This document shows positions 53,241-63,859 of a DNA stretch of 64,000 nucleotides, in pieces. The stretch is from Wyeomyia smithii. Taxonomy: Eukaryota > Arthropoda > Insecta > Diptera > Culicidae. The stretch lies in assembly GCF_029784165.1 (NCBI RefSeq), contig NC_073695.1, positions 11,073,786 through 11,137,785 of the forward strand, given 5' to 3'. A model generated the notes under the pieces. The model made no database searches. It saw only the letters and a list, made by a program, of their open reading frames with translations, and was not told the DNA's origin. Every line of letters begins with the position of its first letter. Within the stretch, counting starts at the first letter, position 1. Both the position numbers and the translations under genes were made by a program.

Positions 53241-54360
53241 ATGAAATCTATCTGATATCATCTTATAAATTTCAGATCAATTTAAAATTTATTCAGAATC
53301 ATTAAATAGAATAACTTATTTCAAATTTATCCATTTCGAATTCAATTTTGAATTATTTCAAAAAAATTTGGAATCCCATTCGAATTGTTTTAGAGCTATT
53401 CAGATTTCAAATATATATAGTCAGAGTCATTAATGAATTATCTTGAAATCACTTTAGAATCATTTTGAAATTATTTTATTATTATTTTGCTTTGTCTTAT
53501 TTGGAATCGTTTTGAAATTGTTGTTCGAAAGTAATTTTAAAATCATCTTGTTAGTGTTTTACTCTATCATCGATTTGAACCAAACCACTTTAACTATAAC
53601 TTAATGTATAAAAGTAAAAACAACATTGTAACAAAATAATATAATACTGTACCGCATTATCAAATATATAACCGGAGCTTATTCTCAATTGACAGTTGTA
53701 TACTCTTGTAAACAAAGCAATCACAAATCCGATCATAAATTATGCAAAATATTCCAAATAATCCAGGAAAAAATCCCTCTCTCAAATATGTAACACCAAA
53801 CGGTTGCGCTAATTGAAGCTAACCTTTTCGGGAAGCCCTACTTCTTCAGTATTGAAAACAGTCCCAAATGGTAGATAATAAACAGCACCAATTTATGCTC
53901 CAGTTACTCGTTTCATTTTTTTTTTTGTTTCTTCCTGCAGCTAAACTTCCTGCAACAAGCTTGCGAAGCCCTTTCGTTTCTCGACAGCGATCCCGATGCC
54001 GGGAAAGCTAAAACCACCCGCAGCAAAAATACACAGCTCGAACGCTAAGCCTCTGAAGATTGGTGTAATTATTAGAGGTAATTGAATCTAAGCTCTTTTC
54101 TTCGCAAGAGAAAGAGCCTCATTATTGGTCTCTCCTTGATGGTGCCCGGAATGTACTCCTAATATAAGTTTAATTAATTTTGGAAATATTTCGTTATCAG
54201 CGAATCACCCCTCTCTCTTGCTCGCTGTCCTCCCATCAGCTGTTTATTCAAATTAAGTCAATCTGAATTTTTTAATTAAAATTTAGCAAATCTTTCCCAA
54301 TCGCAGTTTCGGGTTATCAGGGAATGAGATTTCGGATTAGACATCAGCAGCAAACTCTGT
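53241..54360. other. AT-rich spacer 3' of the SDR gene
   Basis: 53270-53560 is a degenerate series of GAATCATTTTGAAATTATTT-like words. No coding support. Possible host intergenic DNA from about 53900. Confidence 0.35.
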
Positions 54361-54364
54361 AGCA

Positions 54365-54374
54365 TTTATTTATT
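54365..54374 (-). terminator. candidate poly(A) signal of the SDR gene
   Basis: AATAAATAAA on the minus strand, about 195 nt downstream of the SDR stop codon. Confidence 0.4.
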
Positions 54375-54567
54375 CACCTTTTCGCCACAAAAGCTAGCAC
54401 CAATCGGCGTTGCTTATAGTGCTTTGTCCGAGTAAAGTTAGGAAGTGGTAAAGTAACGACTATTCTATGCTCCAAGCAGATGGGAAATCTGCGAAAATGC
54501 TTACATTTCTAGAAAACAAATTTCAATTATCGAACTGTCCGCCTCCAAGCCGAGAAGGGGGATTGTT

Positions 54568-55969
54568 CTACTCTGTTAATTTGACTTTCAACTTCTTCAG
54601 ATTATGCTGCCGACAGTAATCCTGATACCACTTCTCATACCACAGGGCCGCATTAGATATTGCCTTCTCCTCACTATAAATAGGTTCATAATCCAGATAG
54701 ATAGACGCTCGGATCCGATTGTACAGCAAAATCGATGACATATACGAAAGCAGACCACACGGAGGGAAACTCAGTTTAATTTTCACAATCGGATTAAGCG
54801 CTTTAATCAGCAGCTCCAGCAGGAAAGCCAAAAAGACGGATAGAAACAGTGGGATCTGATACCAGGACGGTCGGAGCTTAAGTGTTTCATTAGCTCGGGA
54901 TAAGCGCTGACAGAACCGGGTGGTGTCCTCGATGCCGGACTCGTCCGTAACGAACACCGGGTAGCCAGCGATGTCCTGCGGCCTGCTGGCAAGAGCCTCC
55001 TTCGCCCGGTAGTGAGCCCACGCGGCATTGCCCGCGTACAGCAGCTGCTGCTTTCCGCCCGGGCCGGCAATCTTTGGAATGTCCCCGCCGAAGCGCATCG
55101 CTACCCGGATGATGGTCGGCACAAATCGTTGGTCACCCTCGCCGAACATTATCGGCGGTCGAATTGCGATTGTTTTCAGCGTCTCTGTAATTGAAATATA
55201 CGACGTTAGAAAATCGGCTCTCTACAACTTTTCCGTTAAAAATTCATCCGTAGTGACACAATAAGTTGGCGATAAATTGGCCACTGTAGCTTTTTGTTGT
55301 TTGAGGCGAATTTAATGCAAACTGGTTAGAATTGGTTTCTTTCCAATTAATCAAATTTGATCCGATATTATTTTACCTCCATTCGCCAAGGCTGTTCCGT
55401 TGGCTTCCAGAACCAGATTCTCTGCCTTAAGCTTGGACGGGGCATAACCGGGGATTTGAAATTCACTCTCCTTGCTGGGAATTTTGGTTTTCGGCTCGGT
55501 TTGGTTGCAAACAATTGTGAAATTGGCTCTGCCCAGATACGGGGTCATATGGATCAAACAGTCACTGGTAAAAACCAACCGAGGCACGTTGTACTTCCGA
55601 CACAGATCAATTACCGTCTGTGTGCCATCGACGTTGACCCGCTGCAGCTCCTTGTAGTTGGGCGGAAAGTCAAAGTTGATGTACGCTGCCATGTGAAACA
55701 CGCAATCGACACCCTCGAAGGCGGACTCAATACCGGCCGGCTGACAAATGTCACCCACGTACGAGATTACTTTGTGCTCGTTGATGTGTCCTAAGGATAT
55801 GAAGCGAAGAAAAAGCAAAATTACAGGCAAAGTTGCGTTCCCGTCTCGGGTCCGTACATACCAATTGTGTTCTCGAATGGTTTCAGATCGACTACGCGGA
55901 TTTCACGAACCTTTGAGTCACGCTCTTGAAGAGTTTTGACCAAATGTTGACCGAGGAAACCAGCGCCAC
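54568..55969 (-). CDS. 3beta-HSD / SDR42E-like short-chain dehydrogenase, three exons, 5' partial
   Basis: Exons on the minus strand are 55969-55862, 55790-55377 and 55184-54568. Acceptors (TTCCAG, TCCTTAG, ATTACAG) and donors (G|GTATGT, GAG|GTAAAA) keep frame: the junctions read NTIG-HINEHK and ANG-ETLKT. The first visible exon gives GGAGFLGQHLVKTLQERD (Rossmann dinucleotide-binding glycines). Next come VDCVFHMAAYINF, RVNVDGTQTVIDLCRKYNVP, LVFTSD and the catalytic GYAPSKLKAE (Y-x3-K). The last exon has IRPPIMFGEGDQRFVP, LLYAGNAAWAHYRAKEAL and a hydrophobic anchor LFLSVFLAFLLELL. Family members are NAD(P)-dependent sterol/hydroxysteroid-type oxidoreductases of the ER membrane; the substrate is unknown. 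The upstream exon with the start and the beginning of the TG-x3-G motif was not found and may lie beyond the window. No lesions are seen. Confidence 0.85.
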
Positions 55970-57207
55970 CTGGAAGTGATAGTTTTAAAACGTAATTAGT
56001 ACAGTGGTTTAAAAATTACTATCATTCGCTTATGAGCACAAAGTAAATAATATTAAATCATAAATTCAATATGTCTAGGATATACGTGTACCCACAAAAG
56101 TTTTATTAAAGATCGTTGAAAAACGTGAAAAGCTGGCAGATGCAGCACGTAACTCTGCTCTCAGTTTTTATTGATTTTATGTCGTCCATTCGGGCACATT
56201 TGAAAAATATTATTTTCCCTTCTTCCACTGCGAAACGTACGCATTCGCAAATTTTAAGTTAACACAGACGCGAGGTGTGATATTTGCACCTGTGATATTT
56301 TCTATTTACTTTGCCGGGTACAGTACACGAAGGAAACCCAAAAAGCGAAAAGCATGAAAAACTGATTTTAAATATTTCAGAACGACGAAACATGACCACA
56401 TACGGGTTGTTTACTCATACAGTGATGATCGAAATAAACTTTGAGCGTCTGTATCTTTAAGTTAAATGACACTCACATAATTATTCCTGATAATAAATGT
56501 TTATTCGAATTTTCAGTCGTCAAAGTCGTCTGATATGATGATGATAAATATCCTTTCAATTTGCCGTCACTTTACGCAGGTTTTCACGGCCGCTCCAGCG
56601 GCTCCCGAGTGCGCTGAATTTACATCAATCGCAACGCATTCGTTTAATCAGCCAACTGGAAATCAAATAAATCATTGCCGAAAGTCCCCAGCCGTTACTG
56701 ATTTCAAACCCGAGTTCGTTTGCAGCGAAAGCAGCAACACATTTGCCTGCAAGGGCTCGACACAAACCCGAAACCGTGACGTGGCGTGGTTCTATACGAG
56801 TGCCTACGAATGTGCCATCTCCTCCGAACATACCCTCAACGGTCCCAAACGCGTCGGAAAACGGAGTAATAAAGCCCCTAGGTGCCAGATATGAACCCGT
56901 CTGCAAATGCTGCGACAGGAAAAAAAATCACCGCTCACGATCGGGAAAAAAACGTCACCGTCGAGGAAAAATCACAATGAAAACGCCACCATCCTCGCAA
57001 TTATGCCACCCCAAATCGGGCTCAGCCATTCATCAAACCCGGTCAATGATCGCGTCGGCACTCTCACATCTTCTGCTCTCAGTGAAACATTACAAATTCA
57101 TTATGTTGATGGAATCATCATCGTTTTTGATTTTGTATTTACACATAATTTGAATTTTAAATATAACGCAACACCACGCTTTATTGGGTAAAATCGCCCT
57201 CGGGAGC
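55970..57207. other. probable SDR intron or 5' flank, no exon recognised
   Basis: The missing first SDR exon should lie in this direction, but I found no VTGG-like N terminus with a fitting donor here. The frame at 56535-56894 (and its minus shadow 56906-56625) sits in a less AT-rich stretch without recognisable motifs. Confidence 0.35.
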
Positions 57208-57215
57208 AGCAACCA
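57208..57215. repeat. 8-bp target duplication, left (outer hAT-like element)
   Basis: AGCAACCA, repeated at 59256-59263. Confidence 0.7.
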
Positions 57216-57439
57216 ATAGGGATGAGAATCGGAAGCGTAGGTATCGATATTTGGTATCGCGATATATTGAAACGATCCGATACCGAGCAACAAATATATC
57301 GCAATGAATGTATCGATACTTCAATATTATCGCAATATCGAAAGGGGTGAAATGCAAACGAAAAAACGAACGAAACCGTGAATCTGGCAGTTTTGTTTGT
57401 GAGCGAGTTGCATTGGTTTGTTTAAAAGCATAGTAAATT

Positions 57440-57680
57440 TTCCGAATTGATCATTTATGTTCAACGGTGATGGAATCTGTTCTGGAAGGACTATTTCGGG
57501 GACATATCACCATAACACCCAAAACCATATAGATAACCTGTAAAAGTAATTTTATGGACTTAACACTGATTTTTTTTTTCGTAGCACCGTCGGCACTGAT
57601 TTCAAAGTAAAGAAGGTGCTGAATCTTTTGGTGCTAAAACTATCCTCGTCGGGCATGCAAGAAGTAGAAATAAAAAACAT
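57440..57680. repeat. dispersed-repeat fragment shared with 4.8 kb and 9.9 kb
   Basis: TCACCATAACACCCAAAACC (near 57507) is the inverse of sequence at about 4812-4831. AAGGTGCTGAATCTTTTGGTGC (near 57612) resembles 9970-9995. Confidence 0.4.
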
Positions 57681-57796
57681 TTTCACAAAAAATCAATTTG
57701 CGTTAATTACTTTTCAGTTCGTCGATAGCGAATAACACTGAAAGTGTTTATGAAATGTGAATTTGAATTACTAGATTAGACCTATTCACGTGTGAA

Positions 57797-58565
57797 CAGA
57801 GTTGCCAATAGATTTTCGATTAAACTGGAAAAAGGCTGAAGAAAAAACTGGAAAAAAAGTGGATTCCAAATAAGTTTAAAAAAAGCAAAAAACTGATTGT
57901 GAGAGCGCTTTTCTGTTATGGGGATTGAATACAGTTTCAGTTTTGAATACAGCAACTAAAGAGATAACTCTTCACAAAAAATTACCCATTTTATTCAGAA
58001 TTATGGAAAATTATGGACTGAAAAATTTCCTCTAACAACAGCAAAATTTAAAATTACGCAATCAATCTATCTCAAAATTGAGAAAATAGAGCTTTTCCAT
58101 TTACTTCTATCATAAACAAAAGCATTAACGCAACACTCCCTTCCGTTACGTCAGTGAAGTTTAAATTTAAATTTTTTCTGACTTCGCTATCTTTTGGTAT
58201 CTAATTCTTTTAACAATTTTTTAACTGCTACGTAACAGAAAATAAATAAAAGATTTTTTTATGGTCTGGTAAATCTATTTGTTTGGTTTAATTTTAACTA
58301 TGTCTGCATGTCTTTTATTTGACCGTGTTTCGTGTGAGAAGATAGAATACTGAAAATGCTGTTAACAATTGTCATAACAATTTGTCAATTTACAAAATTT
58401 ACGTTTTGAAAATATTTCCGAAAACCAATCCATGAGTGAATGAAAAATTGTATAAAACTGGCAAATTTCTGAAAAAACTGGAAGATTTTTGGAATAGACT
58501 GTTTGACTGGATCACTTGAAAAAAACTGGAGGAATACAGTTTAAACTGGAACATTGGCAACCCTG
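57797..58565. mobile_element. hAT-like element, inner
   Basis: The left end CAGAGTTGCCAATAG and the inverse of the right end (CAGGGTTGCCAATG) match the CAGRGTTGCCA type of hAT termini. It is flanked by the exact 8-bp duplication CGTGTGAA (57789-57796 and 58566-58573). Internal AAACTGGAAAAA-type words are arranged symmetrically near the ends. It is 769 bp and non-coding. Because it interrupts the outer element, it is younger. Confidence 0.8.
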
Positions 58566-59255
58566 CGTGTGAATGTTTTAAAACCACACTTTGAGAAAGA
58601 TAAAAATCGCGCTGTTTTGTTTGCTCGTTGTCGCACGAATTCCACAAATTCGCGTTGACGGTGTTAAAAGCGTTAAAAGAGAGTTTCAAGACTGTTCGCA
58701 CTTGTGGGAAATCTTATATGTAATTTTCATAATGTGCGTGATAACAAAAGAACACTTCCTTCCTTCTTTCCTATGTTTTCAAATGCAAAAACCACACAAA
58801 TATTGTCGCTGCAGCACTACTCTGCAATTCGCTGGTAGGTCCAGCGACGCGAAGATTTATGATTATTTCTCGCACAGTACAATGCAGTTTTAATGTTCTT
58901 TGATTAAATTGACATAGTTTTCGACTAGAAAACAATCAAAACTATCAGAAAATATTACAGTCGCATATTTCGGGACATTTTATGTTGAATCAAAGACTAC
59001 ATTATATTAAAATACTACTAAATTCGCTGGAAAATCCATGTCAGACGAGTGACGAGTGACGCTTCCGATTTTTCTCTGCATGCACAATATCAGCAACACC
59101 GTCAACGCGAATTTTCTTCCGATATTTTTCGAGTATCAAATTAAAATATATCGATATCCGATAATACTGCCTGCTGAAGTATCGATGCCAAATACTTGAC
59201 ATATCGGAGAGAAAGGATCGATACCCGCGGTATCGATAAAGTATCGCACATCCCT

Positions 59256-59263
59256 AGCAACCA
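59256..59263. repeat. 8-bp target duplication, right (outer hAT-like element)
   Basis: AGCAACCA, matching 57208-57215. Confidence 0.7.
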
Positions 59264-59878
59264 GCCAGCCGAGCGGCGACGCTCTGATTGCGTTTGTTTT
59301 CGTAAGGGCTGCTGTACTGGAATCAGGCGTACGCCTAGCGGCCTTCTTATCATCATCGATGAATGAATTCACGATTAAACTTTTTTTTTTGTGTTCACTC
59401 ACTTCGCAGATCACTTCGCTGGAATAATTATGTTAATTTTGTTATTTTATCTGGCAGATTATCGTACCGTTACGGTCCTGTGCAGCGCCCGAGTACCGCC
59501 AGGGACTGATGGCGAACATTCCAGACATTATCCGGAATTGATAGTAGTGTCATTCGTCGGAAACGAAAGTGCAGTAGTTCAGAATAGGTTTATAGCGAGT
59601 AAAGGAACAGTTTTAATGGGCTCAATAAAAATGTTCAATAATTTAGTGTTTATGATTTTTTCTTGCGAGTTATACTTGGTAGTAATGAGAGATTCACCTG
59701 TTCCTATGACTTTGTTACAATATACCGATTTTCTGCTGCTGGACTTATAACTGGATGAGTCAGTTTCATCCAACTTGGATTAGACTCCAGCTCCAAGCAG
59801 AATTCGATGTAAGTTCTCATCAAATACTTTTCATTTTAAATGACACAATATCCAAGAAAGTACTCTCGAGTCAGCTTT
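59264..59878. other. spacer, nothing recognised
   Basis: Short chance frames (59391-59750 plus) with no motif. Possibly host intronic or intergenic DNA. Confidence 0.35.
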
Positions 59879-61352
59879 TGACGTGGGACTACGTCTTTGT
59901 TTACTATACTGAGATGCATTCTGTAATACTGGAAATGAAATAGGCAAATGTTGCGTCAGATTTCAAACATTAATAACAGTATAACCACATGATGGATAAA
60001 AATAACCAATATGTTGTTGGATATATAAAATGTAGAACAATTTTGTTATCACTCTAATTTCATTGCTAAGCGGTGAAACTGATAAAGAGTTTCAATGACA
60101 ACTTTACGCGAACAATTAACCAATTACATGCAAGCATTCCTAGCACAAACGACGTGAATGGACACCAACCGTTCCTGTGATGTTCTCTGTATCAATGTCA
60201 AAAAAAAATTGACAGAGTCTCCCCGTCCTAATAGGTTAATTTTTTTTTGCTTCCATGAGCTTAGACTAATATGATGTCTCGAAGGTAAAAGTTTACTGAA
60301 AAGTTTGAAACAATCCCCATTCTTGAACAATTTCTAAACCTGCTTTCAGAACCTAATAAAAACAGATGTCTTGAAAGAAAACATGCTGGTATAAGCAACA
60401 GTACTAGTGGGCAGACAGCAGCAGGTTTCTCATCGTCTATGATTGCAGCGGTACTCTTCTATTCGTACATTTCAGCGGTACACTTCCATTCGTACTGCAG
60501 CGCGCGGTACTATTCGTATTGCAGTAGTACACTTCTGTTCGTAAATTTCTATTCTTTTGCAAAGGAGGAAAACTGCAATGCTGCTGCTGATGGTTATTAT
60601 CAGATTATCTCATAAATATGATTAACAAAAATTACTCAACAAGAATTATACATTTTTGCAACGGTTATAAGTTATATTTATTATACTTTATATTCGATAT
60701 TCACTAAATTATCGTAACCGGATAGTATCGAAAGATTAAATTCCCGAATATACAAATTTATAGAAGAGTAAGAGCCGGTGAATGCTTGTGAATTTTTGGT
60801 CCATTTACTATGATTCGTTCCATTTTTTTTTTCTTACATTCCAAAATTGTTATATGATATTCTATTATTTTAAACTTTTTTATAATGTTGATAATTTTGT
60901 TTAACATACCTTCTTATGTTTGCCAAATAATGAACTTTCGTAAGGGCTCCCATTTAATTTTGAAAGTAAGATCCATATTATAAATTAGATTTAATCAGAG
61001 TTGAATAAGACAAAACCATTCATTTTTGAGGATATAGAGTTGATTCTGACTTTGACGCATTACAAGAAATTCTTGGTGCTTCTTCAACAAGAACGATAAG
61101 CTTGTGCTTCGTCAAACACATGTTGTTTGCACAAAAAATTGTACAGGCATATTATCGCCAAATATAAACGATATTTTTTCGAGTGTTGTTAAATATATTT
61201 CTGAGGCTGAAACTAAAGTACGTAAGTCACCGAGCAAACACATTGATTCTGTCTAAGGACTCTGTATATTTTGGAACAAAAAATCCCCTAATTACAGTGT
61301 TTAGTCCCACGTCACCATTTCATACAACCCTAAGGCTGTATACCTTGTAGTA
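59879..61352 (-). mobile_element. TIR-bearing repeat, copy 3 (inverted)
   Basis: TGACGTGGGACTA at 59879-59891 and its inverse at 61302-61314. Beyond the latter comes the palindromic leader (CATACAACCCTAAGGCTGTAT) also seen at 6180 and 9345. The left 230 bp match the right end of copy 1 and the right 390 bp match copy 2, both in opposite orientation. About 1.47 kb, with no transposase. Confidence 0.6.
60443..60550. repeat. short tandem repeat, about 30-bp unit
   Basis: Four imperfect units of the type GCGGTACACTTCTATTCGTAC, inside copy 3 of the TIR-bearing repeat. Confidence 0.5.
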
Positions 61353-62233
61353 TTTAATATGTTTGAAAAGCTGCAATCGTATTATTAGAATAAAAATAAA
61401 ATCTGGATAGGATAAGTAGCGCAAAAATAAAACCGGTCAGTCGCGTTTTCACACGTCTACGTCTTTTAAACGCTACCTGCAGGCTCGTGGCGTTCCAATA
61501 GTTCTCAACACTAACCTTTGCATTAAAAAAATGGACGAAAATTGTCGATTTTTCATGGCTTACCTTCATGTGCACTGACGAAACTACCCATGCAACATCA
61601 ACCATAGTAATCCATGAGGCAGCAGAAAAGAATTGACAGCTCTATTGGTCGAACTCTAACCGTGATGGCGAAAATAGTGAAGCTATTCCGTTCAGAAGAG
61701 TACGCGTTTAAAGGAAGGTACCCCGCCGCGTCGCAAACGGGCATCGTGCGGCAGTTCGTGATCACCGGATACGCCTGTTCCGGCATCTACAGCATCCTGG
61801 CACAATTGGACAACAATCATAGCATTGAAAGAAAGCCCGGTTCCAGTCGGCCGACGACCCTGAGCGACAAGAATGCTAAAGAGTAAAACCAAGGGAAAAG
61901 TAGCTACATCATTGCGTGTGCTTGGCCGGAAGGTTGGTGCAACCGGCCAAACAGTGACGGCCAACAGTACCTGGCGAACATGGACATACATGTCCGGAAG
62001 CGGCTGTCCCGTCCATTGGTCTCGGAGTTGCTGGCAATGACGGTCACGTCGATTTTCCCGGTGAACCACTTCGTGGCGGTGGTGATGGACAGCTATATCT
62101 ATCGCACCCTTAAAGGCAACGACTGGAAGGGCACTTCATATTTTACTTCCCACACGAAGGAAGTGAGCTCCAAAATAAAGTTAATTTCTGTAGCTGACAA
62201 TCAGCGGAACGGGGATGTCAAAGCCGCTCTTCT

Positions 62234-62816
62234 CTTGAACCCGCAATCTCCGGGATTGCGGATTTGCGGGTTCAAGTTGGGAGATTGCGGGTTCAAGCCC
62301 CGTCGTGATGCGGTATGGCAGGTATAATCGATTAAATAGTCAATTATACCACAAAAACAGCGCGTTGGATATGCATCATGCTCTATACGATAATTCATAA
62401 CAACAACAGAAAAAATCCTCAAAAATAAGTTCTGAGAGAAAATGATAAAATGTTCAAACGTTCATAACTTTTTTGTTTTTCATTTTACCATCACCAATTT
62501 TTTTTTAGATGTTCGTTCAGAGGTCGACTGTAGATTTTCAATATGTGGTGATTACGGCTTAGCAGTCAAAAATACTCATTCAAACGACTCTATTTCAGTT
62601 CGTCCCGCCGTTTCGACGCTTGGTTTGCGTCTTTTGCAAGGGAAAAATAATTTTGGTCGAACTAGGTCAAGGTCAACCAAGCGTCGAAACGTCGGGACGA
62701 ATTGAAATAGAGTCGTTCTAAATGAGTATTTTTGACTGCTAAGCCGTAATCACCACGTATTTTTTTAGATGTTTGAAAAAGGTACTTTTTAAGATATTTT
62801 AGATTTTGTGACAATT
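62234..62816 (+). mobile_element. tRNA-derived SINE-like insertion with 18-bp target duplication
   Basis: TGTCAAAGCCGCTCTTCT occurs at 62216-62233 and again at 62817-62834, precisely flanking the insert inside the transposase relic. The insert begins with nested CTTGAACCCGCAATC / GATTGCGGGTTCAAG palindromes and includes GGTTCAAGCCCC (62289-62300), which fits a tRNA/pol III B box. A stretch near 62460-62500 (AACTTTTTTGTTTTTCATTT) recurs inverted at the right edge of the window (about 63935-63962), showing it is a dispersed repeat. An internal palindrome (62544-62756) may be a separate insertion. Confidence 0.6.
62544..62756. mobile_element. foldback MITE, about 85-bp near-perfect arms
   Basis: GTGGTGATTACGGCTTAGCA at the left end is perfectly inverted at the right end (to 62756). 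The arms continue through AAAAATACTCATT, ACGACTCTATTTCA and TTTCGACGCTTGGTT with only a few differences; the loop is about 40 nt. Confidence 0.8.
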
Positions 62817-63380
62817 TGTCAAAGCCGCTCTTCTTTCGCTCGGTACTGGTCGTGATATGGCCGTTTATAGCACGAAATGCCTGCCTGAAGTTGCTCCATT
62901 CATCAAGAAATATAAGAACGAAGACGCGGTGATCTGGTCGGTGTCGGCCCACTAGTGGAAGCGATCGTTGGAGGAGATGGAGCGGCTGAATATCAAAATG
63001 ATCGGCAAAACCGGTGATGGTGCTGTGTTTAAACGTTATGTTCCCCACACCCTCTTATCCCCACGCCCTGATTTCTCTTCTCTCGCCACTTTCGAAAAAA
63101 ATATCTTTCATCCACTCCTCCAATGCTCACTCGTCCTCCCAAATCATGGAAATATTTGTTCTAGCCAGTGTTTCTCCAACGTATTTCAACAGCTCACTGG
63201 AGATTGTTTCCGCAAAGGCTACTCATCTGCAAGCAGGGATCGGGTGCTACTTGTTTTATTGCGAGCAAAGCACACGCCGTTGGGAGACTGCACATTCAAT
63301 TTCCAAAAAGAAGAATAGGAGCAGTTCGGATCACAGAATTCACCCCAGTATAATGCAGAAAGACGTAGTTCCTACCCCAG

Positions 63381-63386
<6 letters not shown>

Positions 63387-63414
<28 letters not shown>
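63387..63414. repeat. (CT)n microsatellite
   Basis: About 14 CT units. Confidence 0.85.
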
Positions 63415-63417
<3 letters not shown>

Positions 63418-63554
63418 CTCTGTGCGTCTCTTTATTGAGAATGTGTTTGATCACTACCAGTGATGCCACATATTCAGATTTATCTGTAGTTATACAGATT
63501 TTTTTTCGACATTTTCATTACAGAGTCATTATCCGAGAAATCTTCTTAGATCAC

Positions 63555-63695
63555 CTTACTGTGGGTCTCTTCTCACTGCTCGATATCAGGCAATGAGAAA
63601 GCGGACTCTTTGGCACAGGGAGGGCGCAACAAACGATGATATTTATGAAAGACCAATTGCCTTTTATGGATTTTTTGCACTTGTACGTCAGAATG
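63555..63695 (+). pseudogene. I-like LINE ORF2 fragment (end of RNase H)
   Basis: VSSHCSISGNEKADSLAQ, then after a frame change GATNDDIYERPIAFYGFFAL. It aligns with the RNase H end of the LINE at 46200-46330 (WVPSHCSIPGNE, DIYERPIAYDEFY). It keeps Lys at the position where the other copy has its first TAG. Confidence 0.75.
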
Positions 63696-63780
63696 TGATC
63701 ATCAGGCGGAAAATTCTTATTGAGAATAGGTTATGTTTCCATTTAATTCTACTACAAAAAATACTCTTTAATCGAATACC

Positions 63781-63845
63781 GTCCGCAGATACGTATTTCG
63801 GTTGCTACATACAACCATCATCAGTGCTTATGTGGACTGTCCACA
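63781..63845 (-). ncRNA. hammerhead-ribozyme-like motif
   Basis: On the minus strand: CTGATGA (core), then GGTTG-loop-CAACC (5-bp stem II), then GAAA, then TACGTATC (a very short helix III AUAC/GUAU ending in the UC cleavage dinucleotide), then TGCGGAC. TGC and GGAC pair with the upstream GTCC...GCA to give helix I with an internal loop. This layout resembles the minimal hammerheads of Penelope-like retroelements. One extra U sits between CUGAUGA and stem II, which could impair activity. The flanks hold no recognisable Penelope protein. Confidence 0.45.
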
Positions 63846-63859
63846 TAAGCCTACCTTAA

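Larger units (their letters stand above)
57216..59255. mobile_element. hAT-like element, outer
   Basis: The left terminus ATAGGGATGAGAATCGG and the inverse of the right terminus (AGGGATGTGCGATAC) are followed by runs of TATCGATA-type words at both ends. It is flanked by the 8-bp duplication AGCAACCA. There is no transposase frame, so it is non-autonomous. A second hAT-like element is inserted at 57797-58565. A short inverted pair (CGCGTTGACGGTGTT near 58642, inverse near 59096) lies inside. Confidence 0.75.
61614..63010 (+). pseudogene. Tc1/mariner-type transposase relic interrupted by a SINE-like insert
   Basis: The N-terminal HTH region is in frame at 61614-61886: KLFRSEEYAFKGRYPAA, RQFVITGYACSGIYSIL, then the linker KPGSSRPTTLSDKNAKE and a stop. 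Remains continue with GKVATSLRVLGRKVGATGQ and, near 62085-62185, VMDSYIYRTLKGNDWKGTSY and FTSHTKEVSSKIK. An insertion splits the gene at 62234-62816. After it come STKCLPEVAPFIKKYKNEDA and SLEEMERLNIKMIGK. It is the same family as 18585-19085 (compare GNDWQGTSY). Multiple stops. Confidence 0.7.

Noticed and set aside
56535..56906. Candidate first exon of the SDR gene on the minus strand
   Set aside because: The minus-strand frame lacks the VTGG Rossmann start and a donor in the needed phase.
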